The translations under genes were made by a program, and so were the position numbers. Source: Zygaena filipendulae (lineage: Eukaryota > Arthropoda > Insecta > Lepidoptera > Zygaenidae). Taken from it: a stretch of 64,000 nucleotides of DNA. The DNA is taken from contig OU015649.1 in assembly GCA_907165275.2 (NCBI GenBank), forward strand, positions 1,270,001 to 1,334,000, given 5' to 3'. How positions within the stretch are numbered: position 1 is the stretch's first letter; the number at the start of each line of letters is the position of its first letter. A model generated the notes under the pieces. That model saw nothing but the letters and a program-made list of their open reading frames with translations. It ran no database searches and was not told the origin of the DNA. Below, one piece after another: positions 53,490-64,000 of the stretch.

Positions 53490-55480
53490 ACATTTTGATC
53501 TACAGATGTAGTGAAGTGTTACGTCAATACTCATGTAGGTATATGAAATGACAACAGCTAGCACAGTACTAGTGAGAGACAATGTTTGAACAAACGACGG
53601 TGGAACAAACGTTCACGAACATCAAACAATGAAATTGGCATATCGTGCAATTTGAAAAAAATTAGGTCACATTTGATATTAAGCACATGGATTGAATGCG
53701 CAAAGACACGTGGAACAAACTAGTATATGTATACACAGCGATGCAGTTAATGCAACGCAGATGCGCTTGCGCCGCGCCGGTTTCACTGTAAACATTTCCT
53801 AGAGAACTGCTCGTGTAACCAATGGGATGTTTGCAAAAGCCAAAGAAAACCTTGGACAACATCCAAAGAACCGTTTATCTAAGATGATAAATTACTTACA
53901 TAAAGTTATCTAAGCCTGTATAAACTATAGGTCATTTTTCAAGAGTTCTATCCACATGTTTGGGTGAAATTTAGATAATATTAATAATTTATATGTATAC
54001 ATATATTAAAAGTAATACAATAATATTGTTATTAGCTGCCCCAGTGAATTTCGGGATTCCCTCAAGAAATTTTACTGTATCTAGTTATTCTAAGAGAAGA
54101 AAGAAAATTATCATAATTTGTAAAAACACACACAACCTTCCTTTAATATTTATAATATCGTTGCACTCAATTAACTACAGCAAATTTAAACTAACGCTGA
54201 AACACAATTTCACAAAAATATTTAAAGAAAATTAACAATATCAGAATTCAGAATAGAATCACAGGAATGTTTGTCTCAGAATTTTGCTGAGAATGGAGAA
54301 CTATAAGAACAGAACACCTAGCGCTAATTTTCACGAATTTCTTTCTTCTTCTTGAGAAATATTGAGTGGCACCACTGCGCATATTTTTACTCCGAATGGG
54401 GCATGCGTTGAGGTCAACTGGTGTCGCCGACTAGAGCACGCTTTGAGGTTAGCCAGTGTTGTCTATTTGCGTGGAACATATTATTATCAATCGTCAGAGA
54501 CATTACAAACGTCGCTGTAGCAATTTCTATAAATAATACAAAATTGAATACAAACAAAGGCAAACTTAGCAATAATAACTAGCGCCACCAGCTATAAAAA
54601 ATCGTATCTTCTGAAATATTGCATTTAAAAGGAAAGGAATAGAATATGTAAGATAAGAGTAATTATTGCAAATTTTAGACGATATTTCTGCAACATTTTA
54701 ATAGGAGATATCAAAAAGTTTAAACATAGACAAGAAGTGTCAAAAATGGCCTCTTTCGTCGTTTTTTTTAATTGAACTTTCAGAATAATCATAAAAATTA
54801 GTGGGTGTTTACTGTATTTTAGTTATTGATTTCTTTTCGAATTATAATTTTTTTTAATGGGTGCTTCGCTAGTCATACCACTTTAAGGGTGAGTATCAGA
54901 TGAAATGAAATTATGAAATTCTACTAAACAATGTTATGCATATGGCATGTGCTGACACGTGACTCAAAGTCAAAATGTTTAAATAAATACATGGAGAAGG
55001 CGTGATGTGTACAGTCGCTTATCGCTATTTATACTGCTGTTATTGTTATATCATTTAGCTAAAAGCCGTGCAAATAAAATTCGGAGACATTATCTAAGAG
55101 GTATTTGGTACAGATGCAGAGGTCGTTCATCTGATGATACCACTGTTGTGTATACGCGAAGATTCGTTTCGATTGAACTCTTTCTCGTTGTGACAAATTA
55201 ATAGGTATTCTAATTTCTACATGAGCCGTATCTAGCACTAGATAGTTTCTGGAACTGGCCATCAGAGAGAAGGTAATCACTACGTGCTGGCCATTTCCAT
55301 TCGATATTTAAAAATAATTAATTCCTTTATTGAAATGAACTTGCTGTCCATTGAATAGGTACTATTTTTTTTTTGTGATTGCCAGTTGTTTATTTTATTG
55401 TAGCTTCATTATCAAAATGTACCATCGTATTTCAAAACTAGCCTTTGCAGATTTACTTTTAGATTCAACTAATAAGTTGA
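53490..55480. other. No gene recognised
   Basis: AT-rich, with short open frames only. A faint Helitron-like scrap (TTTCGGGATTCCCTC) lies near 54050. Confidence 0.5.
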
Positions 55481-55482
55481 AA

Positions 55483-56092
55483 TAGTACATTGTTATCCTA
55501 GGGGTGAAAGTAACTTATTTAGTCCCGAGACGGGGTTTGGCGCCCGAGCGTAGCGAGGGCACCAATAGATCGAGGGACTAAATAAGTCTTTCTCCCGAGG
55601 GTAACACTGTGCTTTTCATTACGAATGCAAGGAAAGTCAAAATAAAAATAGGAATTAGCTAAAGAAAAAATGAGTGAAGATCGGATAGTCGCTTGACACT
55701 TTCCCACCTATTTCTTTTTCTTTGGCCGGCTAGCTATTCAGCCAGTATTTTTTATTTACATTGTGGCGACCTAAAAAAAATATTTTCTTTAATTATTAAG
55801 TATTAATTAAAGAAAATAAAAAAATATAAATAGGAATTAGCTTAAGAAAAAGTGAGTGAATTTTATTTTAATTAATACCTACTTAAACTTTACGTTATTT
55901 CAATTTTACATCGAGCTGGCTGTATAGAAAGTTGAAACATGGTTCAATAGAAATGTGAAAATAGACCTAGTTTTTTTTTAATAATTTGACAGTTGTCAGT
56001 TGAAAGCGATTCTCCCTAGGGCTGAAAAGGGTTACTTTCAACCCGCTTCTCAGGCAACTTCAGACCTACTTTCCGAGTATGAGTAATGAAAA
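55483..56092 (+). mobile_element. Hairpin-carrying repeat, copy 2 (longer)
   Basis: It begins TAGTACATTGTTATCCTAGG and ends TTTCCGAGTATGAGTAATGA. The hairpin is at 55490-55606 (TTATTTAGTCCCGAGACGGG pairing with GGGACTAAATAAG). AATAGGAATTAGCT occurs twice inside (about 55649 and 55830), suggesting an internal duplication. Confidence 0.75.
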
Positions 56093-56099
56093 AGCTTTA

Positions 56100-57100
56100 T
56101 TCACATATGAGAGTCGTTTTTACGTGAATTTTGTTGATGAAAGGGAGAAAATGTGGAAATACCGATAGAAAAGTAACAACGAAGTAACGAACGGGATGAA
56201 ATGGCATTGAGTATGGACGGATAGACGTAACGTAACTGACATAGTGACTAGACACTTATTTTTTTAATATTATCGCATTATGGTATTCAATTCAATTACA
56301 ATTACTTGCGGTAGATAAAATCAAATTAATGTAAATCGAAAAGTACATACAAACTTGTAGTTGCATCGATACATCTAATTGATAAGTCGTGTTGAAAGTA
56401 AGAAAATGTCAACAATTATAATCAATGTTATCCAACAGCCAGTCGATATGGCCGATTATGGCACAAACACGCTGATAAAACAAGCGCTTCTGTTACCCTG
56501 ATGATATCTAGACTAAACAGCATAAAGCGCTTTACCATGAAATTGATTTTTCGAGTTTTAATTAAGAGAAAAAACTTGAAGTCGTATACGTAGTCGCCAT
56601 TGAAATAGACATTTTTTTAAGCCTGGCAAGCAGCATTTCACATCTGCATAATCCGCGTCCGACGATTCTCGGTTTCAGTTCATATGGAAACAAATATCCT
56701 GGTTTTTTTAGAACATTCCCTCATTTAATTTTATGTTTATTTCTCCTTTAGTTAGTTTATATGGTTTTGCTGTTGCTATTAGTTGCTTCAACTGCCTGCC
56801 TGAATCATAAAAAATTCTAAAAAGTGTGCAAGTTCTTATCTCGTTTTCCCCGCTACTATGTCTTTAAGTTATATGAGACGGATATTTTTTACAATAAGCA
56901 GCATTTTCTTCAGTAGGTAAGCCTTTTTCCTTCTCTATCTATAATCATTTTCATTGAATACATGTATAAAATCGTATATGTTGGAACTTGGTACCTACAA
57001 GAAGTAAAGTTAAAATCTTTAAGATAAATTCTACCTGTAACACTCTACCCGGGAAATCTCTACAAGTTATTATACTCTACAATCTACATAATTATTATTT
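56100..57100. other. No feature recognised
   Basis: AT-rich sequence without coding or repeat signal I can support. Confidence 0.5.
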
Positions 57101-57108
57101 TTTTTAAA

Positions 57109-57312
57109 CTAGCTGTTCCCGGCAGTTTTTTCCCGTTAAATTCCCGCGTTAATTTTGGAGTTCCCGCGGGAATACCGGGTTAAAAAGTACCCTAAGTCCT
57201 TCTCTGTATCCCTGAAAACGTGAAGGCAAAAGTTTATGATGATCCGTTGAGCTGTTGAGGCGTGACAGTGTAACAAACAAACTCACTTTCGCCTTTATAA
57301 TATTAGTTAGGA
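57109..57312 (-). mobile_element. Non-autonomous Helitron, GCTTTCACG-type subfamily
   Basis: Minus-strand 5' end A/TCCTAACTAATATTATAAAG, 3' end CAGCTAG/T. The 3' hairpin is disrupted by a CCCG-rich duplication. Confidence 0.82.
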
Positions 57313-57586
57313 TGTGTTCTTTTTTCTGTGCTTGGGAAAACCGAAATTTTGTTTGACGTAGTTTATATATTTATAACGTATAAAAAAGAGAATATAGAAA
57401 AGTAAATAAAAAAGAGAATAACATTCCGGATAATCTAATTAATTATTAGAATTTCAATGAAAATTTTTGATATATACAGTGTGAACGATAGAATCGCCTC
57501 CGGTGTTACTTTCAGAATACACCGAGCAAAAGTTTCCTTCGTTCCCTTTAAATTACTTAAATATTTTTTTGTATCGGATACTAATA

Positions 57587-57896
57587 TCTATACTAATGGA
57601 ACTCCGAAATTAAGGCGGGTGAAATGGGAAAGTGAGTTTCTTTGTTTGTTACGCTTTCACGGCTAAACGGCTCAACCGATCACCGCGAAATTTTGCATAC
57701 ACGTTGTCAGGGGTACAGAGAAGGACATAGGCTACTTTTTATCTAGGAATTCCCACGGGAACTTCGACGGGACTTGATGCGGAAAAAACTACCTACATTA
57801 AATTTTGCATACTACCTACACGTTGTCGAGGGTAGGTACAGAAAAAATATAGGATAGTAAGTACTTTTATCTGGGTATACCCGCGGGAACAGCTAG
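57587..57896 (+). mobile_element. Rearranged composite Helitron
   Basis: 5' end A/TCTATACTAATGGAACTCC jumps straight to a 3'-type module, then a new 5' body (GTTACGCTTTCACGGC), a second GTACAGAGAAGGACATAGG, a third partial body, and the tip AACAGCTAG/T. Confidence 0.7.
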
Positions 57897-58307
57897 TATC
57901 TATCCAGTTCCAGAGAATTTCACCAACATCAAAATAAGATTGAGAGTTAACCGCATTCTTCCGAGTCACACCCTGCTCGGACCAAACTGTGTATCTATTT
58001 GCATAATAACGTGCATCTCGGCTAATGTACCGTTATTATAATGTAATAAAAATTTCAATAAAATCACGTGTCGCCTTCGAGACCGACACGTGTATACCGA
58101 AATAAGACTCATTTCTTTTTTGTTGTTTTTGTGTTATTTTTAGTTCAAATATTACTATGCAGCTAAATGCAGCGGTCGAACGATCATCACCTGCCATCTC
58201 TAGTGCAAACGAAAGGTAAGCTTGATATAAAATTGATGTCCACTTTTAACTGTAGACGAGGTCCACAGGTCGGTCTCGTGTCGTATAGACCTTTAAATGA
58301 CCATACA

Positions 58308-58515
58308 TATAGCCGTTCCCCACCGTTTCGCTTGTGTGAATTTCAGAACTCGTTCGGAAACCTTTTGTTACTGAGAGAGTTTCATGTTACTCAGGCATAC
58401 TATCTAGTTTCTCTAAGCTAATAATAGTTTTCTATAATTGGAAGAATTTTATCGGAATTGGTTCAGTAGTTTTATAGATTACCCCCTACAAATAAACAAG
58501 CTCTCCGTCTTTCGT
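58308..58515 (-). mobile_element. Degraded Helitron, GATCTACTGAACC subfamily, abutting a TIR element
   Basis: GCCGTTCCCCACCGTTTCGC is the decayed 3' hairpin. ATTGGTTCAGTAG and ATTACCCCCTACAAATAAAC are body phrases. The 5' end stops at the TIR element. Confidence 0.6.
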
Positions 58516-58519
58516 ATTA

Positions 58520-58731
58520 GGGAGCGTTCAAGTATTACGTAACGCAATTTTCGGAGATTATTTACCCCCACTCCCCCCCATGTAACGGCGCCGTAACGTT
58601 TTTCCGTACCCCCCTCCCCCCTAGTAAAACGTTACGTAACCACCAAGTGACCACTTTTTACACTCGCATCGAAACGTTTTACGAGATCCCCTTCTCCCTC
58701 CAAATTCGTTACGTAATACTTGAACGCTCCC
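58520..58731. mobile_element. TIR element with 26-bp perfect inverted ends
   Basis: GGGAGCGTTCAAGTATTACG continues to TAACG and is exactly mirrored by CGTTACGTAATACTTGAACG CTCCC at the right. The interior is C-rich on the plus strand and itself holds CGTAACG/CGTTACG motifs. Flanks TTCGTATTA and TTTGTATAG agree only partly. Confidence 0.85.
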
Positions 58732-58869
58732 TTTGTATAGATTCTGTGACCATACGAACTTGTATAATAATTTCTCCAAAGAATTTCCAAAGAATTTGTA
58801 TAATAATTTCTCCCTTATGCATTTGAATTTAGAGCCATTCCGATCTGCAGTTATTTAGCGTCTCCCGAA

Positions 58870-59145
58870 ACCCCCCCCCCCCCCCAAATAAAATGTAAAT
58901 GTAATTTTTAAAGAGAGAATAAAATATCTATCTATCAATCTATCTAACATGTTATTGCTTATCGGCATCCATTTGTGACTAAATTAGGTATATTCTTTTT
59001 TTATATCTTTTATGCCTATATAAAAAAAGTAAAGATAATGAAATCAGTACAAAATGCTCACTCTTTACTGATTAATATTAAAAATTATATAGATAGATAG
59101 ATAGATAAATATATAAAATAGATAAATATAGATAGATAGATAATT
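58870..59145. repeat. Simple-sequence cluster (poly-C, CTAT/GATA) with solo MITE end
   Basis: C(17) near 58870, CTAT units at 58927-58945, a 33615-family end (ACATGTTATTGCTTATCGG) at 58948, then TAGA/GATA units at 59090-59145. Confidence 0.8.
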
Positions 59146-59468
59146 GATGTCAAAATTAAATAAATTCACTAAAGAGATTGTCAATAAAATAAAATTTTTA
59201 AATTATAATACTTGATAACATTATTGTAACGAAAAATGTAAGCTTATCAAAATAAAGAAATAAGTATACAATTTATTATTAAATAAATGTCACTTTAATA
59301 ATAAATAATGTCATGGGTACTCTTTTACAGAGTACAATGATTTATCCAATAAAAAGTCGGCGCACAAATGTCTTGTCGGAGGTTTCGTTTTTAACTTGTG
59401 TGTAAGCTAATTAAGTATCTATCTAAATTTATCAAAGGCTCGCCGGCCTCTTATGTTAGACGTAGGAT

Positions 59469-60026
59469 ATGACAGAGGTATGTGACTACAACAACTACAT
59501 CTCCCTGCAATGGATAAAGGGCCACAGTGACTCTCGAGGGAACGATGCGGCGGATGAGCTGGCCCGCAGGGGCTCGGACACGACAGTCTTTGGCCCAGAA
59601 CCCATAGTACCCCTGCCGTTCGGCTGGATCCGCACGCAACTGCGACAGAGAACTAAACAGCAGCATGGCCGACTCTGGTCAAGGCTCAACGACTGCAAAC
59701 AGGCGAAAGCGGTCTTACCCAAAGCAGACGCCCGTCTCTCTCGCAGTCTTCTACGGTTGAGTAGAACCGATCTCCGCATGGTGACGGGTTCTCTCACGGG
59801 CCATGGCCCTTACAACAAACATTTGTATAATATAAATGTTACAGACAGCCCCCTCTGCAGAGCTTGCATGGAGGCGGACGAAACTGCCGCTCATGTGTTG
59901 CTTGAGTGCGACGGAGTGGCACCATACAGGGGTAAGTACCTAGGGACACCAAGGTCGCTCCCGGAAGCCTTCGGTGACATTAGGAAGTTGCTGGGCTTCC
60001 TGCAGGAGCTGGGTTGGCATGAATAG
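59469..60026 (+). pseudogene. 5'-truncated LINE: RNase H end plus zinc-knuckle tail
   Basis: 185 open codons. Residues about 14-32 (WIKGHSDSRGNDAADELAR) are the C-terminal RNase H block with its His and Asp. Residues about 131-149 (CRACMEADETAAHVLLEC) are the Cys/His tail seen after RNase H in I- and R1-group LINE ORF2 proteins. An in-frame TAG just upstream and the absence of reverse transcriptase show 5' truncation. The frame has no stop or shift, so the insertion is fairly young. It cannot transpose by itself. Confidence 0.88.
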
Positions 60027-60029
60027 ATG

Positions 60030-60700
60030 TATTCCCACCACACGCAAAATAGGCGCTCAGACGTCGAGTTGCGGAAACCAGCCCGTTAACAAATACAAAT
60101 AGGCGTAGGATAATGTGTATTGAATTAATTGCATTTCATTAAGAAACAGACGGCTCTAGCAGATTGCAGGTGAAATATTTAATAGTATCTACTTAATAAA
60201 GGAAAAAAAAATCTCTTCTACATTTACCATTGAGAATATAAAACAGGGCAAAGTAACAATGGATGTGTTCAATTAGCATCTAGCACTGTTGTATAAATCA
60301 CATCAAATGATATGATTCAATATCGAAATTCCTGTAATTCTATAATTTTATAAAAAAAAAAAATATTAACTAAAATTTGTAAAGGTCACCTGCAATTTAG
60401 TTTACGTGATTAAAGTATAATATCTGGGCGACCGAGCTTCGCTCGTAGCGGCATCTGTTGTTAAGTAAAAAAACAGTACCAAACACTCAGTTTTCATTGC
60501 CTGAAAACATGGATAAAAAAAGACGTTAACTAAAACTGAAACCTAGCCTAATTGCTGTTGTTGGAATTGCTCGTTTGAAGATAGTAAATTTCACAGCATA
60601 GTGGCAAACTATTTATTTTCTTTTTGTCGTTGGAAGTTCAAATTTGACCTTGAAAGTTCACTCTCATCACGGCCAAACTATTTCACTGTCAAAAATAATT
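60030..60700. other. LINE 3' untranslated remainder, then no feature
   Basis: The stretch to about 60100 (GGCGCTCAGACGTCGAGTTG, ending ACAAATACAAATAGG) is probably the LINE 3' end. CTGGGCGACCGAGCTTCGCT at 60426 is a short repeat fragment. Nothing else recognised. Confidence 0.45.
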
Positions 60701-60710
60701 TACTCTAGAT

Positions 60711-60957
60711 GCCGATTGGCGCAGTAGGTCACCATGCCTACCCGCTAATCAAGAGGTTCCGGGTTCGATTCCCGGTGGGGGTGGACTTTGTGTGATGAAC
60801 ACAGGGTTCCACATTTTCCAGTCTGGGTGTGAAAAATATAATATTTATAGTAAAATATATATGTAATAAACCACCTTTACTTGATTTCCACGACACAAGT
60901 TTATAGCTTAGTGTGGGATCAAGTAGATCTGTGTGTTGTGAAGTGGATTATTATCAT
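60711..60957 (+). mobile_element. tRNA-derived SINE, family 1, full length
   Basis: A-box-like GATTGGCGCAGTAGG, B box GGGTTCGATTCCCGG (60761-60775), GGGTGGACTTTGTGTGATGA, tail TTATAGCTTAGTGTGGGATC to TGAAGTGGATTATTATC. Head and tail match 20740-21003. Confidence 0.9.
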
Positions 60958-60959
60958 AT

Positions 60960-61770
60960 AACTCGTTAATGAAGAATCTAAATGGATTCATATCAATTAT
61001 GGGCACTGATTTATCAGCAGAGCCGGAACTACGGCAATTCAATCATTTACATGAATGCTCAAAATTCATTATTCTTTTAGCACAAGCAAGCAAATTGCGC
61101 CAAATAATAAAAATAATACAAACATGGAGGTGTGTCACGAGCCGTACCTACATATATATGTAACAGTCATACAAACATGTACATGAAGCGGATTGAATGA
61201 GTTGAGTGAGCGAAAAATAGCTAATAGGAAGACGAACTTTTAACCAGAGATAACAGCGCGATAACGAATGACGTAGCACGTAGCAACTGGCGGTTCAGTA
61301 ACTAGGCGTAGATACTTCTCTGCGATACAGACTAGATATCGATTGCCCTTTTATATACAACAAAAAAAAAACGTGCCATGCCGGTTTTGTAGAAGGTCAA
61401 ATGAGAAATATTTTTGTTGAATGATTATTAATATTAAAAACAAAAATGATCGTAGGTCAGTGGACGGTGCGAACAGAGATTTTAATTATAGAAGATAACC
61501 GTGACAAAAACATAGACTAAAGAACTAAGCGACATGCGAGACTGTATCATTTATATTGTTTATGAAACGTTCAGTTGAACAAATAGCACGCACATGTAGG
61601 TACGTCAAATTATACAAGTTATCCAAGTACCTATCCAAAATAAAATACAAAAATAATAAAATTTAAGAACCAAAAAAAAAACTCGAATGACGTTATTTAT
61701 AGCAAATAGCACCTACGTATGTGTAGATCAAGTAGCATAAATATTAAAGATGTATCAATTCAGATTCAAA
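60960..61770. other. No feature recognised
   Basis: AT-rich, with short open frames only. Confidence 0.5.
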
Positions 61771-61773
61771 ATA

Positions 61774-62098
61774 GGGATGTTGACTACTATTGAAAATCAA
61801 AATTCTAATTAGTCCGTCAGTTAGAAAATAAAAAAACAATAGACACGTATTTTTTGCTTTTTTAAATAAATTAAAATATACAGGGTTAGAGCGCATTAAA
61901 GTTTAGGATGAGGAGGTCGTGACGTCACTAATCACAAAACCGCCATACAAACTGTTAGAATAGTGACGTCACTCGAAATTTCAACTCAATATATCGCCGT
62001 TATATTTTGATTACGTAGAAAAAGAAAAAATACGTGTCCAATATTTTTTAATAATCTACAAGACGGACTAAAAAATAAAAATTAGTCAACATGCCCAT
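61774..62098 (+). mobile_element. CRE-bearing MITE, copy 5, full length
   Basis: TA flanks both sides (61772-61773, 62099-62100). Two TGACGTCA sites lie at 61920-61927 and 61964-61971. Ends GGGATGTTGACTAC and TTAGTCAACATGCCCAT. Confidence 0.87.
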
Positions 62099-62379
62099 TA
62101 TCACGTTCACATTGTAAGCTTATTTTATAACTAAATAAATAGCTGGAACCTCTTTTTAGGCATAAATATGCCTGCATGCGCATGCGCCACTCCACTACTC
62201 ATAACTAAATTAAATTAAAAACAAAATAAACATTCCGAAAGTACAGGTTTTATTATTTTGGTTATTCGTTGTATTAGATCGTGTGAAAAAGTTTTGGTGT
62301 GTGTGTGCACGTAACTAAATACAGTGTGTATGTACGCGTGTGTGAATGTAAGAATTTAAGTAGGTAAGTAGAGCTATCT

Positions 62380-62990
62380 TAAATACAACCCTTAACCGTC
62401 CACGACGAGTGCAAGGTGCGCCACATCCACCTGTCTTCAATCAGCAAGGATTTCAATTCGTTGTTAGTTTTCGTACATAGTATTTGTAACCGTTTATTTA
62501 CTTTATTATAAAGAAAGGACGATCTATTCCAATATTGAGTGCATGCACAAGCAGTTCTTACTTTACGAGAACTCTTTTCTTCTCTCACTTTTTTCAAGAT
62601 AATGTGTAATATGTCTTACTTCCGAACAGATAAAAGGCCACCGGATCTAAAAAGACTCTCAGTTGAATACCACCGCTTTTTGAAGTAGGTACACGACTTT
62701 TAACAAAGCTCTCTGTGCTCTTTCTACTTTTACAAAAAAAAAAATGTGTTTTAAAGGCACCACCCCAAATGTTATAGTTGATTGTACAAGGGCAACGTAA
62801 ATATCATTAAGAAGAGTTCTATGTGTGTATCTAATGCACCTTTCGGAGTAACATGCTTTAGCAACTTGAACATGAAAATAAACTTTCTTATTCTCAAATT
62901 CAACTGGACGATTCGTTGATCCCAAGATAGCCTTTGATCAACCGTGATACCGATATTTTAAAAGATATAGAAGTTCGTTTAGAATTTAGA
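62380..62990 (-). pseudogene. Decayed LINE reverse-transcriptase C-terminal region
   Basis: Minus-strand frames read in order NIGITVDQRLSWDQRI, LLNDIYVALVQSTITFG, ERAQRALLKVVYL, then SLRIRK- and WNRSSFLYNKVNK-type blocks. These correspond to the conserved YLGI.VD..L.W..HI, L...Y.AL.QS.I.YG and ERAQ...LK region after the reverse-transcriptase core of jockey/CR1-type LINEs. At least two frame changes and stops (after LPLYNQL) make it a pseudogene. Confidence 0.8.
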
Positions 62991-62999
62991 TCATTATTT

Positions 63000-64000
63000 T
63001 CAACGGAAACAAGAATATACGACGATTAGAAAGACGATAAGAAAATACAGTAGACGAACTGCGAAACAAATAAGGGAATGTTTGTAAAAGACAGAAAATC
63101 AAACAACTTTAATAAACATTGCTCAACAACTTGATATAGCTCGACGTCACAAGGTCAAGGCTGGTTAGAGAGTCGTGTTAGCATGCGAAACGCATTGCGG
63201 AAACAATATCCGTCCTGTTCATACCGACGCCAAACTATAGCTTTTCTATAGTGTGCGGTGAGAAAGCAATAAGTGGGTGTGCGTCGAACGATAATGCTCT
63301 CGAATATATCACAAGACTTCAGCGTCGTCCGCATTCTTGGGCTGAAAATAAATCATCAGCGAAATTAGATCTTTATGCGATATACCACCATTCTCCATTC
63401 AGTGACAAGTTAAAATTTGTGAAGCGTTTTAACAAAATTTAAAACCATTACCTTCACCGTTTTTTAGTTTTGGGAAACGCCTTTTTATTGCTTTGTTTTG
63501 GTCTTCGCCCCAATGATATATTTAGGAGACACTACATTGCCTTTATAAGACGTATGCATGATTGATTCTGTAAAGTGTCTCTCAACGAGTGGCTATTGAA
63601 CAAATTATGGCAGAACGTCCGTCAATTTGGGTGCATTAGTCTCGGCCACAATCACAACTTCAGTCCTGTTGGCGAGTGCGCATCTATGTAGGTATATCAT
63701 TTGTGTGGTTGACGACATTACGAAACAGTAAATAGAAATTAGTGTTTGCCGAATTCCGATCGAGCGTATTCGGTTGAAAAATTTAAACTCTACTCCGGTT
63801 TACGATCGTTTCATTAGCGATTCGACCAACGTTATTTGACGTTTAGTCTAGTTCTCCTTTTATTTACGACGGCAGTCTACTAGCTACTCACTAACTCACT
63901 TTCGGGCAAGCATTCGTTTGTCGTAAATATTATCCAATCGTCACTAATAAAGAAAATCATGAGAAACACCTCTTGAACCAAAATTATTCTGCCCATGACT
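63000..64000. other. Right edge, no gene recognised
   Basis: An open stretch (63251-63442) contains NDNALEYITRLQRRPHSW but matches nothing I know and has no supported exon boundaries. Confidence 0.4.

Noticed and set aside
60711..60785. tRNA gene (plus strand)
   Set aside because: Same SINE family; no complete cloverleaf that I could draw.

Overview
The window looks like nuclear DNA of a lepidopteran insect (butterfly or moth). Three things point that way: short exons with GT-AG introns, an AT-rich background, and dense small transposons of types familiar from Lepidoptera. These include Helitrons with TC...CTAG ends, tRNA-derived SINEs, LINE 3' tails ending in AATAAA plus a microsatellite, and TA-, TAA- or 8-bp-flanked MITEs. 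No prokaryotic gene organisation is visible. The species cannot be named from the sequence alone.

The only clear host gene lies on the minus strand between 622 and 11603. Seven exons join in frame into 552 codons of an NFAT5/TonEBP-like transcription factor. The N-terminal part is low in complexity, and the Rel-homology DNA-binding domain spans exons 3-7. The 3' end (rest of the IPT domain and the C-terminus) lies beyond position 1. Any 5' non-coding exon lies upstream of 11603 and was not identified, so an unknown part of the remaining 52 kb may be its first intron or intergenic DNA.

From about 11.6 kb to 64 kb I recognise no further host exon. This stretch is a mosaic of repeats. About forty Helitron copies or fragments share a GC-rich 3' hairpin terminus but carry at least four different 5' modules. 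There are several MITE families: a TA-flanked family of five copies carrying TGACGTCA sites, palindromic GGGGCCG elements, GGGCCC-ended elements, a TAA-flanked Harbinger-like family, two hAT-like elements with 8-bp target duplications, and others. Three SINE families and several LINE 3' tails are present. A LINE RNase H remnant is still open at 59469-60026, and a decayed LINE reverse transcriptase lies at 62380-62990.

The most unusual structure is a tandem array at 41356-42357 with a strict 100-bp period; most units carry a GATCACGTG-type palindrome. Nested insertions (Helitron in palindromic MITE at 19661-20001, retroposon in Helitron at 21023-21571, Helitron in hAT at 38872-39118, LINE tail in MITE at 51904-52361) give a relative order of insertion.
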